Shown here: piece after piece, positions 1 through 9,156 of the stretch
Numbering within the stretch: the first letter of the stretch is position 1
How the letters are laid out: each line of letters begins with the position of its first letter
Source of the DNA: Alistipes communis
GTDB taxonomy: Bacteria; Bacteroidota; Bacteroidia; Bacteroidales; Rikenellaceae
NCBI RefSeq assembly: GCF_006542665.1
Contig: NZ_AP019735.1
Span: 930,001 to 994,000, forward strand
Length of the DNA: 64,000 nt
Direction of reading: 5' to 3'
Notes under the pieces: generated by a model
What the model was told of the DNA's origin: nothing
The model's input: only the letters and a program-made list of their open reading frames with translations
Databases searched by the model: none
Translations under genes and position numbers: made by a program

Positions 1-1301
1 ATGAGATAGTTCTCCAAGTAATTGTCGTTGTTTTCGTACTCGTAGCGATTCCCCACGAATCCGAGGACACCACGGTTGAACTGGTTGTTGTTCCAGTCGG
101 CATGCAGGATGTCAACGCGGCGGACCGTCACGTCCTTCGCGTCGGCGTCGTTCCATGCCATCTGGATGATATTGCCGTTGGTGAGCTGCCAGCAGACGAT
201 ATCTTCGAAGGTGATCCCGTCGCGGTAAACCTTGATGCTGTCGTCGTTGGCCCAGATGAAGCAGTTTTTCACCGTCGAATAATGAAACACCGAGATACCA
301 TCGCAGTTGTAGGTCCACGCGCCGATCGTCTTCACCCACTCCACACGGTTGTTGGTCGTAATCAGGCGTACCGAGAAATGGGTGAAGTCGGCGATCGTGA
401 TCCCCTCGACGACCATTCCGTTGCTGTCACCCGTAGCTTCGATGCTGTGGGAGGCACGGTAGGGAAGGCGTGCAGCCGAAAGCGTACCGCGCCCGAAGAT
501 TCTCACGCCGGGGTTGTTCTCCACGACGAGGGTGCCGTAGACGTAGGCGTCGCCCGGGATGTAGATGTTCTTGACGTGTGCCGGCACGATGTACTTGCCG
601 ATGTCGTGCACGCCCCGGGCGAAATAGATCCCCGACCGGTCGGCCGGCAGGGCGGCCATGTCGGCCGCCGTCGCGTTTTCGACGCGCCGATAGGCGGCAT
701 CGTCGGACTTCGGGGCATCCTTTTCGAGCGGGTTGGCGAAGATCATCAATCCGTTCCGATAGCCCTCCGCGCCGACCTCCACCGAGTATTGTCCGGGTTC
801 GGTCAGGGTGAAGGTCACGGACTGGCCCGAGAGCGAAGGCGACACGTGCTTGCGGCTCGGGTAGACGGCCACCGACGACGACATCGGCACCCGCGACGGA
901 TCGAGAATCCGCGCCGTCACCGTCACCTCGCCGTCGAACGAGAAGTTCGCCCAGCTGATCGTGCGGCCGGCCACCAGTTCGAGCGCCGTGCGGTCGCTGC
1001 CGATCATCCCCTTCGAGGGATCGTATACGGGACAGGTGCTCTGGAAAACCATGCACTCCTTCTCCACCCCGTTCTGGGAAAGCGTCACCTCCCACACCGT
1101 CGAAACGTTCACGTCGGGCGAGTCGGCCAAATGGTTGTACACGACGAACGAAACGTCGTCCGGTTCCTCGGGTTCCTCCGGATCGGTCTGCTGCGGAGGG
1201 TTCCACAGCGGTTCGTAGGTCGACGAGTTGGAGCATCCGATCCCTGAACACAACAGGCACAGAGAGGCCCACAACAGAAATGTGAAATTGGACAATCGCA
1301 T
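1..1301 (-). CDS. GH49-like right-handed beta-helix glycoside hydrolase, lipoprotein (C-terminus beyond window)
   Basis: Read leftward from the ATG at 1299-1301; 433 codons are visible before the window ends. The N-terminus is hydrophobic with a Cys near residue 23 (SGIGC), suggesting a signal or lipoprotein peptide. Residues about 50-195 look like the beta-sandwich domain that precedes the helix in GH49, ending near IFANPLE. A repetitive beta-helix follows. Candidate catalytic acids are Asp334 (NCDGI) and Asp353/Asp354 (WANDDSIKVY), and the downstream NIIQMAW also matches GH49 dextranases and isopullulanases. The family cleaves alpha-glucans such as dextran and pullulan, but this substrate is unknown. 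It is the last visible gene of the SusC/D operon, 24 bases after the DUF1735-type gene. GH28-type polygalacturonase is a less likely alternative. Confidence 0.7.
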   Translation of the reverse strand, partial: MRLSNFTFLLWASLCLLCSGIGCSNSSTYEPLWNPPQQTDPEEPEEPDDVSFVVYNHLADSPDVNVSTVWEVTLSQNGVEKECMVFQSTCPVYDPSKGMIGSDRTALELVAGRTISWANFSFDGEVTVTARILDPSRVPMSSSVAVYPSRKHVSPSLSGQSVTFTLTEPGQYSVEVGAEGYRNGLMIFANPLEKDAPKSDDAAYRRVENATAADMAALPADRSGIYFARGVHDIGKYIVPAHVKNIYIPGDAYVYGTLVVENNPGVRIFGRGTLSAARLPYRASHSIEATGDSNGMVVEGITIADFTHFSVRLITTNNRVEWVKTIGAWTYNCDGISVFHYSTVKNCFIWANDDSIKVYRDGITFEDIVCWQLTNGNIIQMAWNDADAKDVTVRRVDILHADWNNNQFNRGVLGFVGNRYEYENNDNYLENYL

Positions 1302-1325
1302 ATATCGGTCAGTGTTATAAGGTTA

Positions 1326-2369
1326 TTACTTAATCGTAGGACGATCGGCCTCGAAGACGATACCGCGGTCGCGGAAGACCAGCGTATCGAGCACCTCGCA
1401 CCGCTGCCCGTTCTCCCGTTCGTAAAAATAATTCAGGTAGACGGCATCGCGCGGCGTGGGATTTTCGGGAGTTCCGCCCCAGCTGTCGCCATTCTCCTTG
1501 TAGGAACCCGTGCCCGACACCTCAATGGCCGAAGCGGGCGTCGAAGCGACGGTCATGCGGCGGGTCTGCTCGTCGACCGAAAGCGCCAGCGTCCAGCGTT
1601 CGGCGCCGACCGACAGTTCCGTTTCGAGCGAGGTCAGCGACGTGGTGGTCAGCTTCACGACCTCGTCCTGCTCGACGAACTCCTCGCGGTAGGTAACGCA
1701 CTCCTCCTCGATGACGGCGCCGCTGCGGTCGCGCACGATGAGCGCACCGCGGCGAAGCCACGACCCGTGCCACGGATTGACGTACTTGACACCGAACAGG
1801 GCGAAATGCATCGGTTTCTCGCTCCAATCCTCCGAGACGTGGATATCGGCCGAATCCTCCTTCCCGTCGACCGGTTTGCCGTAGAGAATATTCTCGGTAT
1901 CGGGCGATCCCGTAATCCGGATCGGGATCACGTAAGCGCCGGTCAGCGCCTTCGGGTCCTCGAAGAAGGCGTCGGTGAGCTGCACCTCGATCAGACCGCT
2001 GAACGACCCCTTGGGGATGATCGCGCGGGACGACGGCGTGAGCACGTAATACTCCTCGGGCAGCGCCTCCACCTTCGCGTCGCCGCGGTAGAAATAGTCG
2101 GGCACCAGCGCGGGGTCGATTTCGAAATCGACCCGCCAGTCCTGCTTGTTGCTGTTGTAATATCCCCCGACGCAGACGCCCATGTTGAACTTATGCTGCC
2201 GGTCGAGCGAATTGTCGATGCGGTCGTTGCCCAGCGACAGCGTTCTGACCGGATACTGATAGGGCATGTAGATCGTCTGCCGCTCGAAATCGTCGAAAGC
2301 GATCGACTCGTTCGTGCAGGAAGCCAACAGCGATCCGGCGGCGGCCAATGCCATAATTGCTTTTTTCAT
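1326..2369 (-). CDS. DUF1735/DUF5627-type surface lipoprotein at the SusE position
   Basis: A 347-residue lipoprotein with signal MKKAIMALAAAGSLLASC. The N-terminal half (about residues 25-180) has the look of the BT_3987-like DUF1735 domain, including the segment YYVLTPSSRAIIPKGSFSG. The C-terminal half (FGVKYVNPWHGSWLRRGAL onward) resembles DUF5627. Such proteins sit after SusD in many polysaccharide-use operons and act as surface glycan-binding or accessory proteins. It lies 22 bases after the second SusD gene and 24 before the GH49-like gene, so it is almost certainly co-transcribed. The glycan bound cannot be read from the sequence. Confidence 0.75.
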   Translation of the reverse strand: MKKAIMALAAAGSLLASCTNESIAFDDFERQTIYMPYQYPVRTLSLGNDRIDNSLDRQHKFNMGVCVGGYYNSNKQDWRVDFEIDPALVPDYFYRGDAKVEALPEEYYVLTPSSRAIIPKGSFSGLIEVQLTDAFFEDPKALTGAYVIPIRITGSPDTENILYGKPVDGKEDSADIHVSEDWSEKPMHFALFGVKYVNPWHGSWLRRGALIVRDRSGAVIEEECVTYREEFVEQDEVVKLTTTSLTSLETELSVGAERWTLALSVDEQTRRMTVASTPASAIEVSGTGSYKENGDSWGGTPENPTPRDAVYLNYFYERENGQRCEVLDTLVFRDRGIVFEADRPTIK

Positions 2370-2391
2370 AAGCTATGCGATGTTTTAATTG

Positions 2392-4080
2392 TTACCATCC
2401 TCGGTTCTGTTCGAGCCCCTTCATCTGTTCGTCGTAGGGGATCGGCCCGTAGATCATATAATCCATGAAGACGCGGGACTCGACCTCGAATGCGGTCTTG
2501 CCTCCGTCGCGCGTACCCGTTGCGGCCCGCATCATGGCCTGTTCGTCCTTCCAGCGGCGGACATCCCAGAAACGCTGGTTCTCGAAGGCCAGTTCCAGCC
2601 GGCGCTCGTTGCGGATCAGTCTGCGCATATCGGCCTGCGTAGCCACCGTAGGCAGGTACTGGTCGGGAGTAATGCCTCCCGTCGAACGGATCCGGGCGAT
2701 CACGTCGCGCGCGGAGTAGCCCACGGTACCCTGTCCGTCGGGACCCCACGCCTCGTTGGCCGCCTCGGCGAAGATCAGGTAGACCTCGGTCATGCGCAGC
2801 AGCGTGTGGAAGTGGCGGGTAGTCACGACCGATCCCGTAGTATGATTCACGCTGGGGTTCATCAGTTTCTTCATGTAATAACCCGTGGTCGTCGAACTCG
2901 ACGGCTTGCGGTCGATCCCGTCGACGTCGCCGTCGACCGTATTGATGACATTGTCCTTGAACAGGCTCCCGTTGCGGATCAGGTACTCGTCCAGCCGCGG
3001 GTCGCGTCCGGCGTACGGGTCGTCGGGATCAGACGGGTTTCCGGGGACGTAGGGAACGCCGTTTCGATAGGGAAACGCATCGGCGAAATCCTGCGTAGGG
3101 TTCATGCGGCCGTTGCCGAGCAACGAGGGCGGAAAACACGTCGTCTCCCAGTCGCGACCGGTATAGTAGTCCTTGCGCCACACGATCTCCCGGCTGGTGT
3201 CGTCGAGCCAGAACTTGATGCGGCTCTTGTCGATGGCGTCGATGCCGCCCGACGCATCGATCAGCTCGGCGGCGGCGACGGCCGCCGCCTCCCATTTCGC
3301 CGCATCGTTGTCGGGATTGAAGGCCGGACTTGCGGCCTGCAACAGCAGACGGGCCTTCAACGCCATGGCGATGCGACCGCACAGGCGATTGGCGAAGCGC
3401 GCTCCGTAGACCCGATCCTCTTCGGGTTTCTCGCTGTTGTTTTTGTACTCGTAGGGGAGATGATCGATGGCGAATTGCAAATCTTCGAGCACGAGCGCCA
3501 CGCAGCGTTCATACGTGTCGCGCGGAAAATCGAGATCGCCCTCCTCGACGTCGATCGGGTGCATGATCATGGGCACGCCGAGCAGACGGCCCGTATTGAC
3601 GCCGACACCGGAGTGTGCCGTCAGCAGTTCCATGTAGTAGTAGGCGCGCAGTCCGCGGGCCTCGGCCGTGAGCCGTTCGCGGAACGCTTCGCACAGCCAT
3701 GCGTCGGAGTACGACCACTCCACCCGATCGACGAGTTCATCTAAAAACAGGTTGCAGTAGCCGATGGCCGTGTAGGCCGACGACCACTTGTCGAACGGAT
3801 TGTTCGTGGAGCTCCACTCGCCGCTGACGATATTGCGGAAAGCATTGCCCGACGAGGTGTTCCACACGGCGTTGTCCGTCGCCACGTCCGTCATGACGCT
3901 GATCTGGTTGGCGTTCGGGACGGAGGCGTAGGCGTTGAGCAGAACCCCCTCCGCACGCTGGATGTAGGTCAGCAGTTCGTCGCCCTTGTAGCTGTTGTCG
4001 TCGTCGGGATCGAGGAAATCGTTGCAGCCCGCCGCCGACAGCAGGGCGAAAGTCAGAAACAGGTGATATAGCTTTTTCAT
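2392..4080 (-). CDS. SusD/RagB family nutrient-binding outer-membrane lipoprotein (second pair)
   Basis: A 562-residue SusD-family protein with lipoprotein signal ending LLSAAGC. The mature N-terminus NDFLDPDDDNSYKGDE and the internal SYSDAWLCEAFRERLTAEARGLRAYYY are typical SusD features. The C-terminus carries the usual signature (RNERRLELAFENQRFWDVRRW, then a final GLEQNRGW). SusD proteins close over the SusC barrel as a lid and bind the ligand at the cell surface. It lies 22 bases downstream of its SusC partner and 22 upstream of the DUF1735-type gene. Confidence 0.93.
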   Translation of the reverse strand: MKKLYHLFLTFALLSAAGCNDFLDPDDDNSYKGDELLTYIQRAEGVLLNAYASVPNANQISVMTDVATDNAVWNTSSGNAFRNIVSGEWSSTNNPFDKWSSAYTAIGYCNLFLDELVDRVEWSYSDAWLCEAFRERLTAEARGLRAYYYMELLTAHSGVGVNTGRLLGVPMIMHPIDVEEGDLDFPRDTYERCVALVLEDLQFAIDHLPYEYKNNSEKPEEDRVYGARFANRLCGRIAMALKARLLLQAASPAFNPDNDAAKWEAAAVAAAELIDASGGIDAIDKSRIKFWLDDTSREIVWRKDYYTGRDWETTCFPPSLLGNGRMNPTQDFADAFPYRNGVPYVPGNPSDPDDPYAGRDPRLDEYLIRNGSLFKDNVINTVDGDVDGIDRKPSSSTTTGYYMKKLMNPSVNHTTGSVVTTRHFHTLLRMTEVYLIFAEAANEAWGPDGQGTVGYSARDVIARIRSTGGITPDQYLPTVATQADMRRLIRNERRLELAFENQRFWDVRRWKDEQAMMRAATGTRDGGKTAFEVESRVFMDYMIYGPIPYDEQMKGLEQNRGW

Positions 4081-4102
4081 AGTAACGATCTTGATTTTGC
4101 GG

Positions 4103-7100
4103 TCAGAATTTCAGTTTCACTCCGAGGTGTACCCATGCGTACTGGAACTCGCTGCCCACGTTCAGGATCATCCGATCCCGCGAAGGCGAGAGCAGCAGGA
4201 TGTCGGTGGCGCGCGCATAGATCGTCACGTCTTTCAGGCGCAGCGTCTTCATCAGCTTGTCGCCCAAATGGTAAGAGAGCTGGACAGCCGGAATCGAGAA
4301 GTAGTTCTGCCGGGCGAGCCAGAACGTCGACGTCTTGCCGTAATTGTGCGTCGTCCCCGACGAGCTGGCCGTCAGACGCGGATAGGTCGCCGTAGCGCGC
4401 GTATCGATCCCGAGGCTGGGATCGTAGGCCCAGCGGCCGATCAGGTGTACCGGATACTTGGCGTTGGGCCCGTAGACCGCATAGTACGCGTCGCTCCGAT
4501 AGTCTTTGGTCGCCCCCGTCTGGGCGCTCATGTAGGCGAACAGTTCGAAATTGCGCCACGTGAGGGTGACTTTGAGTCCGTAGGCGAACCGGGCGTGCGT
4601 ATTGCCGATCACGGTGAAGTCCTCGTCGTCGATGCGCATGTCGCCGTTGACGTCGCGATACTTGATGTCGCCTGCCTGCACCGTTCCGTAGGTGGGACGG
4701 GCGATCGCGCCGCCGGCGTTCATCAGGTCGATCTCCTCCTGCGTATAGAACCCGTCGGCTTGCAGGCCCCAGATCGCATCGGTCGGCCGGCCCGCCCGGC
4801 TGAGGTAGCTCAGGTGCTCGGGATAGTCGATCTCCGAATATTTGACATATCGGGGCTTGTACCAGATCATGTCGGCGCCCACTTCGAGCCCGAAATCGCC
4901 GAAGTGCCGGCGATAGGTGATCCGAGCTTCGATACCGCTCTGGCGGCGGCTGTTGTAATTCTCGTTCGGAATGAACACACTACTGCCGAGCACGCCGGGC
5001 AGCTGCGAGGTACGCCGCGTAATCTCGTCGAAACGCAGCGAGTTGAAATAGTTGACCTCACCCGAGAGTGCATGGCGGAAGAGCGAGAACTCCATGCCGA
5101 CGTTGACGTCGTGCCGCTGCACCCACGAAATGGCGGGATTACCCCGCTGGAGCGTCATCAGAGCGTTCTGGCCGGTTCCGTCGCCGTAGTTGTAGTTGGC
5201 ACCCGGATCGTAAATATCCGTGTCGATGTAGTTCGACATGCCCGAATCGGATTTCGTATTGGCATACGAAACCTTGATTTTCAAATAATTCAACCAACGG
5301 CTTCCGCGCAGGAACTCCTCCTCGGAGACGATCCACCCCAGACCTCCGCCCTGCGCGTAGCCCCAACGGTTGCCGCGCGACAGGAAGGTCGAACCGATAT
5401 AGGCGCCGCTGTACTCCGCCACGTACTTGTCGGCGAAGGCGTAGTTCACGCGGCCGCCGAAATTCACCGATTTCTCGGCGTGCGTGGCCCCGCTCTCCTT
5501 GTAGTGGTGCATGGTCGACATCAGCACGGCGCTGAGCTGGTGACGGCCGGAGAAGGTCCGGTCGTACGACAGCGCGTTGTTCCACCCCAGACGGCGGTAG
5601 AAACCCGTGTCGGTCATGGTCTGGCTGCCCACGAAATCGTTCGAGCCGTAGATGTTGGCGATCCGAATGGTGCCGTCGTCGCCGAACGCGGGTTCGTAGG
5701 AGGCGTAGCTGTTATTCTGCGTGGTGGTGTACTTGTTGTAGTTGTCCGTACCGAAATAGGTTTTGAACGACAAGCCCTCGGTCAGCCACGAGAAATCGAC
5801 GTCGATGCCCACGTTGATATGTGCCATGCGGTCCATCGTGTTGGCGTAACCGCCCAGATAGAGGTCGCCGTAGGGATTGCGCAGGTAGTTGGGATTATTG
5901 TTGTTGTTACCGCCCACCAGATATTTGCCGCCGATCACCGAGCGTTGCAGCTCCGCGTCTTCCAGTGCCGTCTTGGTGTATTCGTCTTCCATATCCAGCC
6001 GGTCGACGGGGATCAGGAACGGATAGGAGTTCACCGGATTCTCGGTCGACAGCCGCCAGAAATTGCCGTTCTTCCAGTTCGGCCCGTGGTAGGAGTTGAA
6101 GATCGCGGCGGCATCGAGCGACACCTTGATATATTTGTTGATGTTCACGTCGACGTTGCCCCGGACATTGAACCGGTTGGTGCGCTGCTTGTCCGATTCG
6201 CCCATCGAGACGATGGATTTCGTGTTGTAGAACCCTGCGTTCAGATAATACTGTGCCACGCGGCTGCCGCCGATGAACTCGGCCGAGACACGATTCTGCG
6301 GCTTGAAACCACGCAGGAACTCGCTGCTGTAATAGTCCTGATCGGGATATTTGACCGGATCCACGCCCGCCCGCGCATTCTCGATATCCTGATAGCTGTA
6401 CATCGGATTGCCGCCGTCATTGCGCAGCGCTTCGTTGTAGAGGATCATGTAATCCGCCGCACGCAGGTATTCGGGTTGTGCCTTGGGAATGCCGAACGAC
6501 GTTTCGTAGGAGAAATTCATGATGCGCTTGTGGGCTTCGCCCCGCCGCGTCTTGATCAGGATGATGCCCTTGTCGGCATACGAACCGTAGAGGAGCCGCG
6601 ACGCGGCATCTTTGAGAACCGTGATCCGCTCGACCTCATCGGCGTTGAGCATGTCGCTCAGCGAGGCCACCGAATTCGAACCGTCGCGCACCAGACCGTC
6701 GATCAGAATGGTGTAACCCATGCCGCGGACGTCCTTCGCGCCGAACACGCCGAATCCTTCGGCCTGCAACACGCCGTCCAGACCGTAGTCGCTGAGTTTA
6801 TCCTTATAGCGGTCCATATCGATGTCGTTGACCGCACCGACCACGCGGCGGTCGGTCAGTGTCCCGAACGGCAGTTCGACCCGGTCGGCGCTGCCGCTGC
6901 GATACGGCGAAGCTTCGAGTGCGATCGCCTGTCCGGCGGCCAGATCGGGCAGATAGACCTCCTTCGGTTCGTACCCCTCGGCCTCGATCAGAATGTAATC
7001 GGCCGCACCGCTCTTCACGCTGAATGCGCCGTCGGCGTCCGTACGGGCGAAATAGGCGCCCTCCATAGCCGTAACCAGCGCTCCGGCGACAGGAATCCCG

Positions 7101-7234
7101 GACGAATCGACCACCTGCCCCGACACGACGGAAATCTCCTGCTTCGCCTTTTTCGGCTTTTTCTGGGCCGACAGTTCCGACGTGAACCCGGCGAGCAGCA
7201 GCAGAAATACGAGTATGTATGTTCGTTTATTCAT
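4103..7234 (-). CDS. SusC/RagA family TonB-dependent transporter (second pair)
   Basis: 1043 residues. A signal peptide (MNKRTYILVFLLLLAGFTSELSAQ) is followed by a carboxypeptidase-regulatory-like domain (about 32-100), a plug (about 125-235, with the RITVLKDAASRLLYGSYADKGIILIKT type segment) and a long beta-barrel ending in KLKF. The usual TonB-box motif VVVGYG is absent; this protein has the variant LPFGTLTDRRVVGAV region found in a divergent SusC subgroup. It starts 33 bases after the first SusD gene, so the operon carries two complete SusC/D pairs. The substrate is unknown. Confidence 0.93.
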   Translation of the reverse strand: MNKRTYILVFLLLLAGFTSELSAQKKPKKAKQEISVVSGQVVDSSGIPVAGALVTAMEGAYFARTDADGAFSVKSGAADYILIEAEGYEPKEVYLPDLAAGQAIALEASPYRSGSADRVELPFGTLTDRRVVGAVNDIDMDRYKDKLSDYGLDGVLQAEGFGVFGAKDVRGMGYTILIDGLVRDGSNSVASLSDMLNADEVERITVLKDAASRLLYGSYADKGIILIKTRRGEAHKRIMNFSYETSFGIPKAQPEYLRAADYMILYNEALRNDGGNPMYSYQDIENARAGVDPVKYPDQDYYSSEFLRGFKPQNRVSAEFIGGSRVAQYYLNAGFYNTKSIVSMGESDKQRTNRFNVRGNVDVNINKYIKVSLDAAAIFNSYHGPNWKNGNFWRLSTENPVNSYPFLIPVDRLDMEDEYTKTALEDAELQRSVIGGKYLVGGNNNNNPNYLRNPYGDLYLGGYANTMDRMAHINVGIDVDFSWLTEGLSFKTYFGTDNYNKYTTTQNNSYASYEPAFGDDGTIRIANIYGSNDFVGSQTMTDTGFYRRLGWNNALSYDRTFSGRHQLSAVLMSTMHHYKESGATHAEKSVNFGGRVNYAFADKYVAEYSGAYIGSTFLSRGNRWGYAQGGGLGWIVSEEEFLRGSRWLNYLKIKVSYANTKSDSGMSNYIDTDIYDPGANYNYGDGTGQNALMTLQRGNPAISWVQRHDVNVGMEFSLFRHALSGEVNYFNSLRFDEITRRTSQLPGVLGSSVFIPNENYNSRRQSGIEARITYRRHFGDFGLEVGADMIWYKPRYVKYSEIDYPEHLSYLSRAGRPTDAIWGLQADGFYTQEEIDLMNAGGAIARPTYGTVQAGDIKYRDVNGDMRIDDEDFTVIGNTHARFAYGLKVTLTWRNFELFAYMSAQTGATKDYRSDAYYAVYGPNAKYPVHLIGRWAYDPSLGIDTRATATYPRLTASSSGTTHNYGKTSTFWLARQNYFSIPAVQLSYHLGDKLMKTLRLKDVTIYARATDILLLSPSRDRMILNVGSEFQYAWVHLGVKLKF

Positions 7235-7267
7235 AATGGATTCATTTAGTTTGGGATTCTGGGAATG

Positions 7268-9136
7268 TTACCAACCCGGATTCTGTTCGAAACCCTCGTA
7301 CTGCTCCACGTCGCTGCGGCGGAACGGGAACCAATAGTGCTTGTCGTCGAACTGCGCGGTGAATAGCTCCACCTCGCGGTAGAAGGTGTGCTCCTTGTCG
7401 AATTCGGCCTTGTAGCGGATCTTGTACTTGTCCAGATGCGCCACGTACCAACGCCGTATATCGTGCCAGCGGTGCCCCTCGAACGCCAGTTCGACGGAAC
7501 GCTCGTTGCGGATCCGCTCACGGAACGTAGCGGCGTCGGCCGTGAATTTCGGCAACACGTCGGGCAGCGACTCGCTGCCGTAGGTCTGCAACTCGGAGGG
7601 CAGAGTGACATTTTCGGCAATCGGCAGCTTCACGCGGCGGCGAACCGTGTTGACCGCCTCGACTGCGGTCAGCCCGTTCGCGAAATCGGGCGCCGTATTC
7701 GGCCCCCAAACCTCGTTCACCGCTTCGGCGAAGGTCAGGTAGACCTCCGGCAAGCGGATGAACGGGCAGGAGAAGCGGAAATTGTTCCAGGCCGTATTGT
7801 CCGATTCGCGGTTATTGACCATATAGGGCGTGAATTTGCGGATCAGATAACCCGACAGCGAAGCGTTGCCGTCGCGGTCGAGACCGGGGTTCGGACTCGA
7901 ATAGAGCTGCGTATAAGCGCTGGCGTCCGAAGCACTCGACACCCACTTGACCCCGTCGGTCAGGATCGTCTTCATCAGACGCGGATCGCGGTTGGCCCAG
8001 GGCAGCTTTTCGTCGAAATCGCCGGCCGGCAGATCGGGATCGTCAATCGGATAGCCCGTCGCCGTCTCGTAGAGGTTCACGAAGTTGGCCGTCGGGAACG
8101 TGCATACGTTGTTGCCGCCGAAACGACCGCTGGTGTGGACGCGGCCGATTCCGTTGATTACCTGGTTCTGACCGCCGCGGCTGTTGTGAATCTTCTGGAA
8201 AATGGTCTCCGAGGAGTAGACCACGTTCGTACCGGGGCGGGTATCGGTGAAGATATGGTCGTAATCCTCCCACGGCACGAGCGAATAGACGCCGGAGGCG
8301 ATCACCTCGTAGGCGGCTTCGGCCGCCTGCCGGCACAGCTCCTCGTCGTACACCGCGCCGCGCCCCTCCATCCGGGAGGTGAGCGGGCTGGCCGCATAGA
8401 GCAGCGCACGGGCCATGAGCGCATAGGCCGCGCCGCGCGTGACGCGTCCCGTATTGACTTCGGGATTGTCCCACCTGTCAGGCAGGTTCTGCGCAGCCAG
8501 TCCGAGGTCTTCAACCACGTTCATCAGCGTCTCCCTGTACGAAAGGCGCGACAGTTTCAGATTGTCGCCGGCGCCCAGCAGCACCTTCACGTAAGGGATT
8601 CCGCCCCAGAACCGGGCCACTTCGAAATGGTTCCACGCCCGGAAGAAATAGATCTGTCCCAGCAGCAGCTTCCGCTCCTGGTCGGTGGCGTCGACCAGCA
8701 GATCGAAGTTTTCGAGCCCCTCGTTGCAGCGGCGGATATTGCGCCACGCCTGATGCCACAGTCCTGCGTGCGAGAGCGAACCGCTGGCGTTGACCATATC
8801 CATGAAGGGATTGTGGTCGCGGTTGCTGTAAATCCACATGTAATCGCCCCGGGTCAGCGCGTACGAAACGGGAAAGGTCTGGTTGCAGTAGGTATCGTCG
8901 CCGAAATCGAAGCTCGACGTCCACGGACTCGAACCCGTCACGTAATAGGAGATCAGCCCCTTGCCGTAGAGTTCGTCGAGATACCCCTGGAAATTGCGGT
9001 AGTTGCCGAAGACGATCTTCTCGTCGACGTTCGAATCGGGGGTCTTTTCGAGATAGTCTTCGCACGAAGCCAGAAGCAGGGCTCCCAGAGAGCACACACC
9101 CCATGCGATATTCCTGAATGTATTCAATTTTTTCAT
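7268..9136 (-). CDS. SusD/RagB family nutrient-binding outer-membrane lipoprotein (first pair)
   Basis: I chose the ATG at 9134-9136, which gives a clean lipoprotein signal (MKKLNTF...LLLASC) and 622 residues; an in-frame ATG at 9154 would add six lysine-rich residues. After the lipid Cys comes EDYLEKTPDSNVDEK, a typical SusD N-terminus. The C-terminal signature RNERSVELAFEGHRWHDIRRW and the end GFEQNPGW are present. The gene follows the first SusC with about 20 bases between them. It should form the extracellular lid of that transporter. Confidence 0.93.
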   Translation of the reverse strand: MKKLNTFRNIAWGVCSLGALLLASCEDYLEKTPDSNVDEKIVFGNYRNFQGYLDELYGKGLISYYVTGSSPWTSSFDFGDDTYCNQTFPVSYALTRGDYMWIYSNRDHNPFMDMVNASGSLSHAGLWHQAWRNIRRCNEGLENFDLLVDATDQERKLLLGQIYFFRAWNHFEVARFWGGIPYVKVLLGAGDNLKLSRLSYRETLMNVVEDLGLAAQNLPDRWDNPEVNTGRVTRGAAYALMARALLYAASPLTSRMEGRGAVYDEELCRQAAEAAYEVIASGVYSLVPWEDYDHIFTDTRPGTNVVYSSETIFQKIHNSRGGQNQVINGIGRVHTSGRFGGNNVCTFPTANFVNLYETATGYPIDDPDLPAGDFDEKLPWANRDPRLMKTILTDGVKWVSSASDASAYTQLYSSPNPGLDRDGNASLSGYLIRKFTPYMVNNRESDNTAWNNFRFSCPFIRLPEVYLTFAEAVNEVWGPNTAPDFANGLTAVEAVNTVRRRVKLPIAENVTLPSELQTYGSESLPDVLPKFTADAATFRERIRNERSVELAFEGHRWHDIRRWYVAHLDKYKIRYKAEFDKEHTFYREVELFTAQFDDKHYWFPFRRSDVEQYEGFEQNPGW

Positions 9137-9156
9137 CTTTTTGGCCTTTTGCACAG

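Noticed and set aside
4091..7249. A very long open frame opposite the second susC (about 1050 codons)
   Set aside because: It is an artefact of GC-rich codon use on the coding strand; its translation is Arg/Val/His-rich with no family resemblance, while the minus strand gives a clear SusC.
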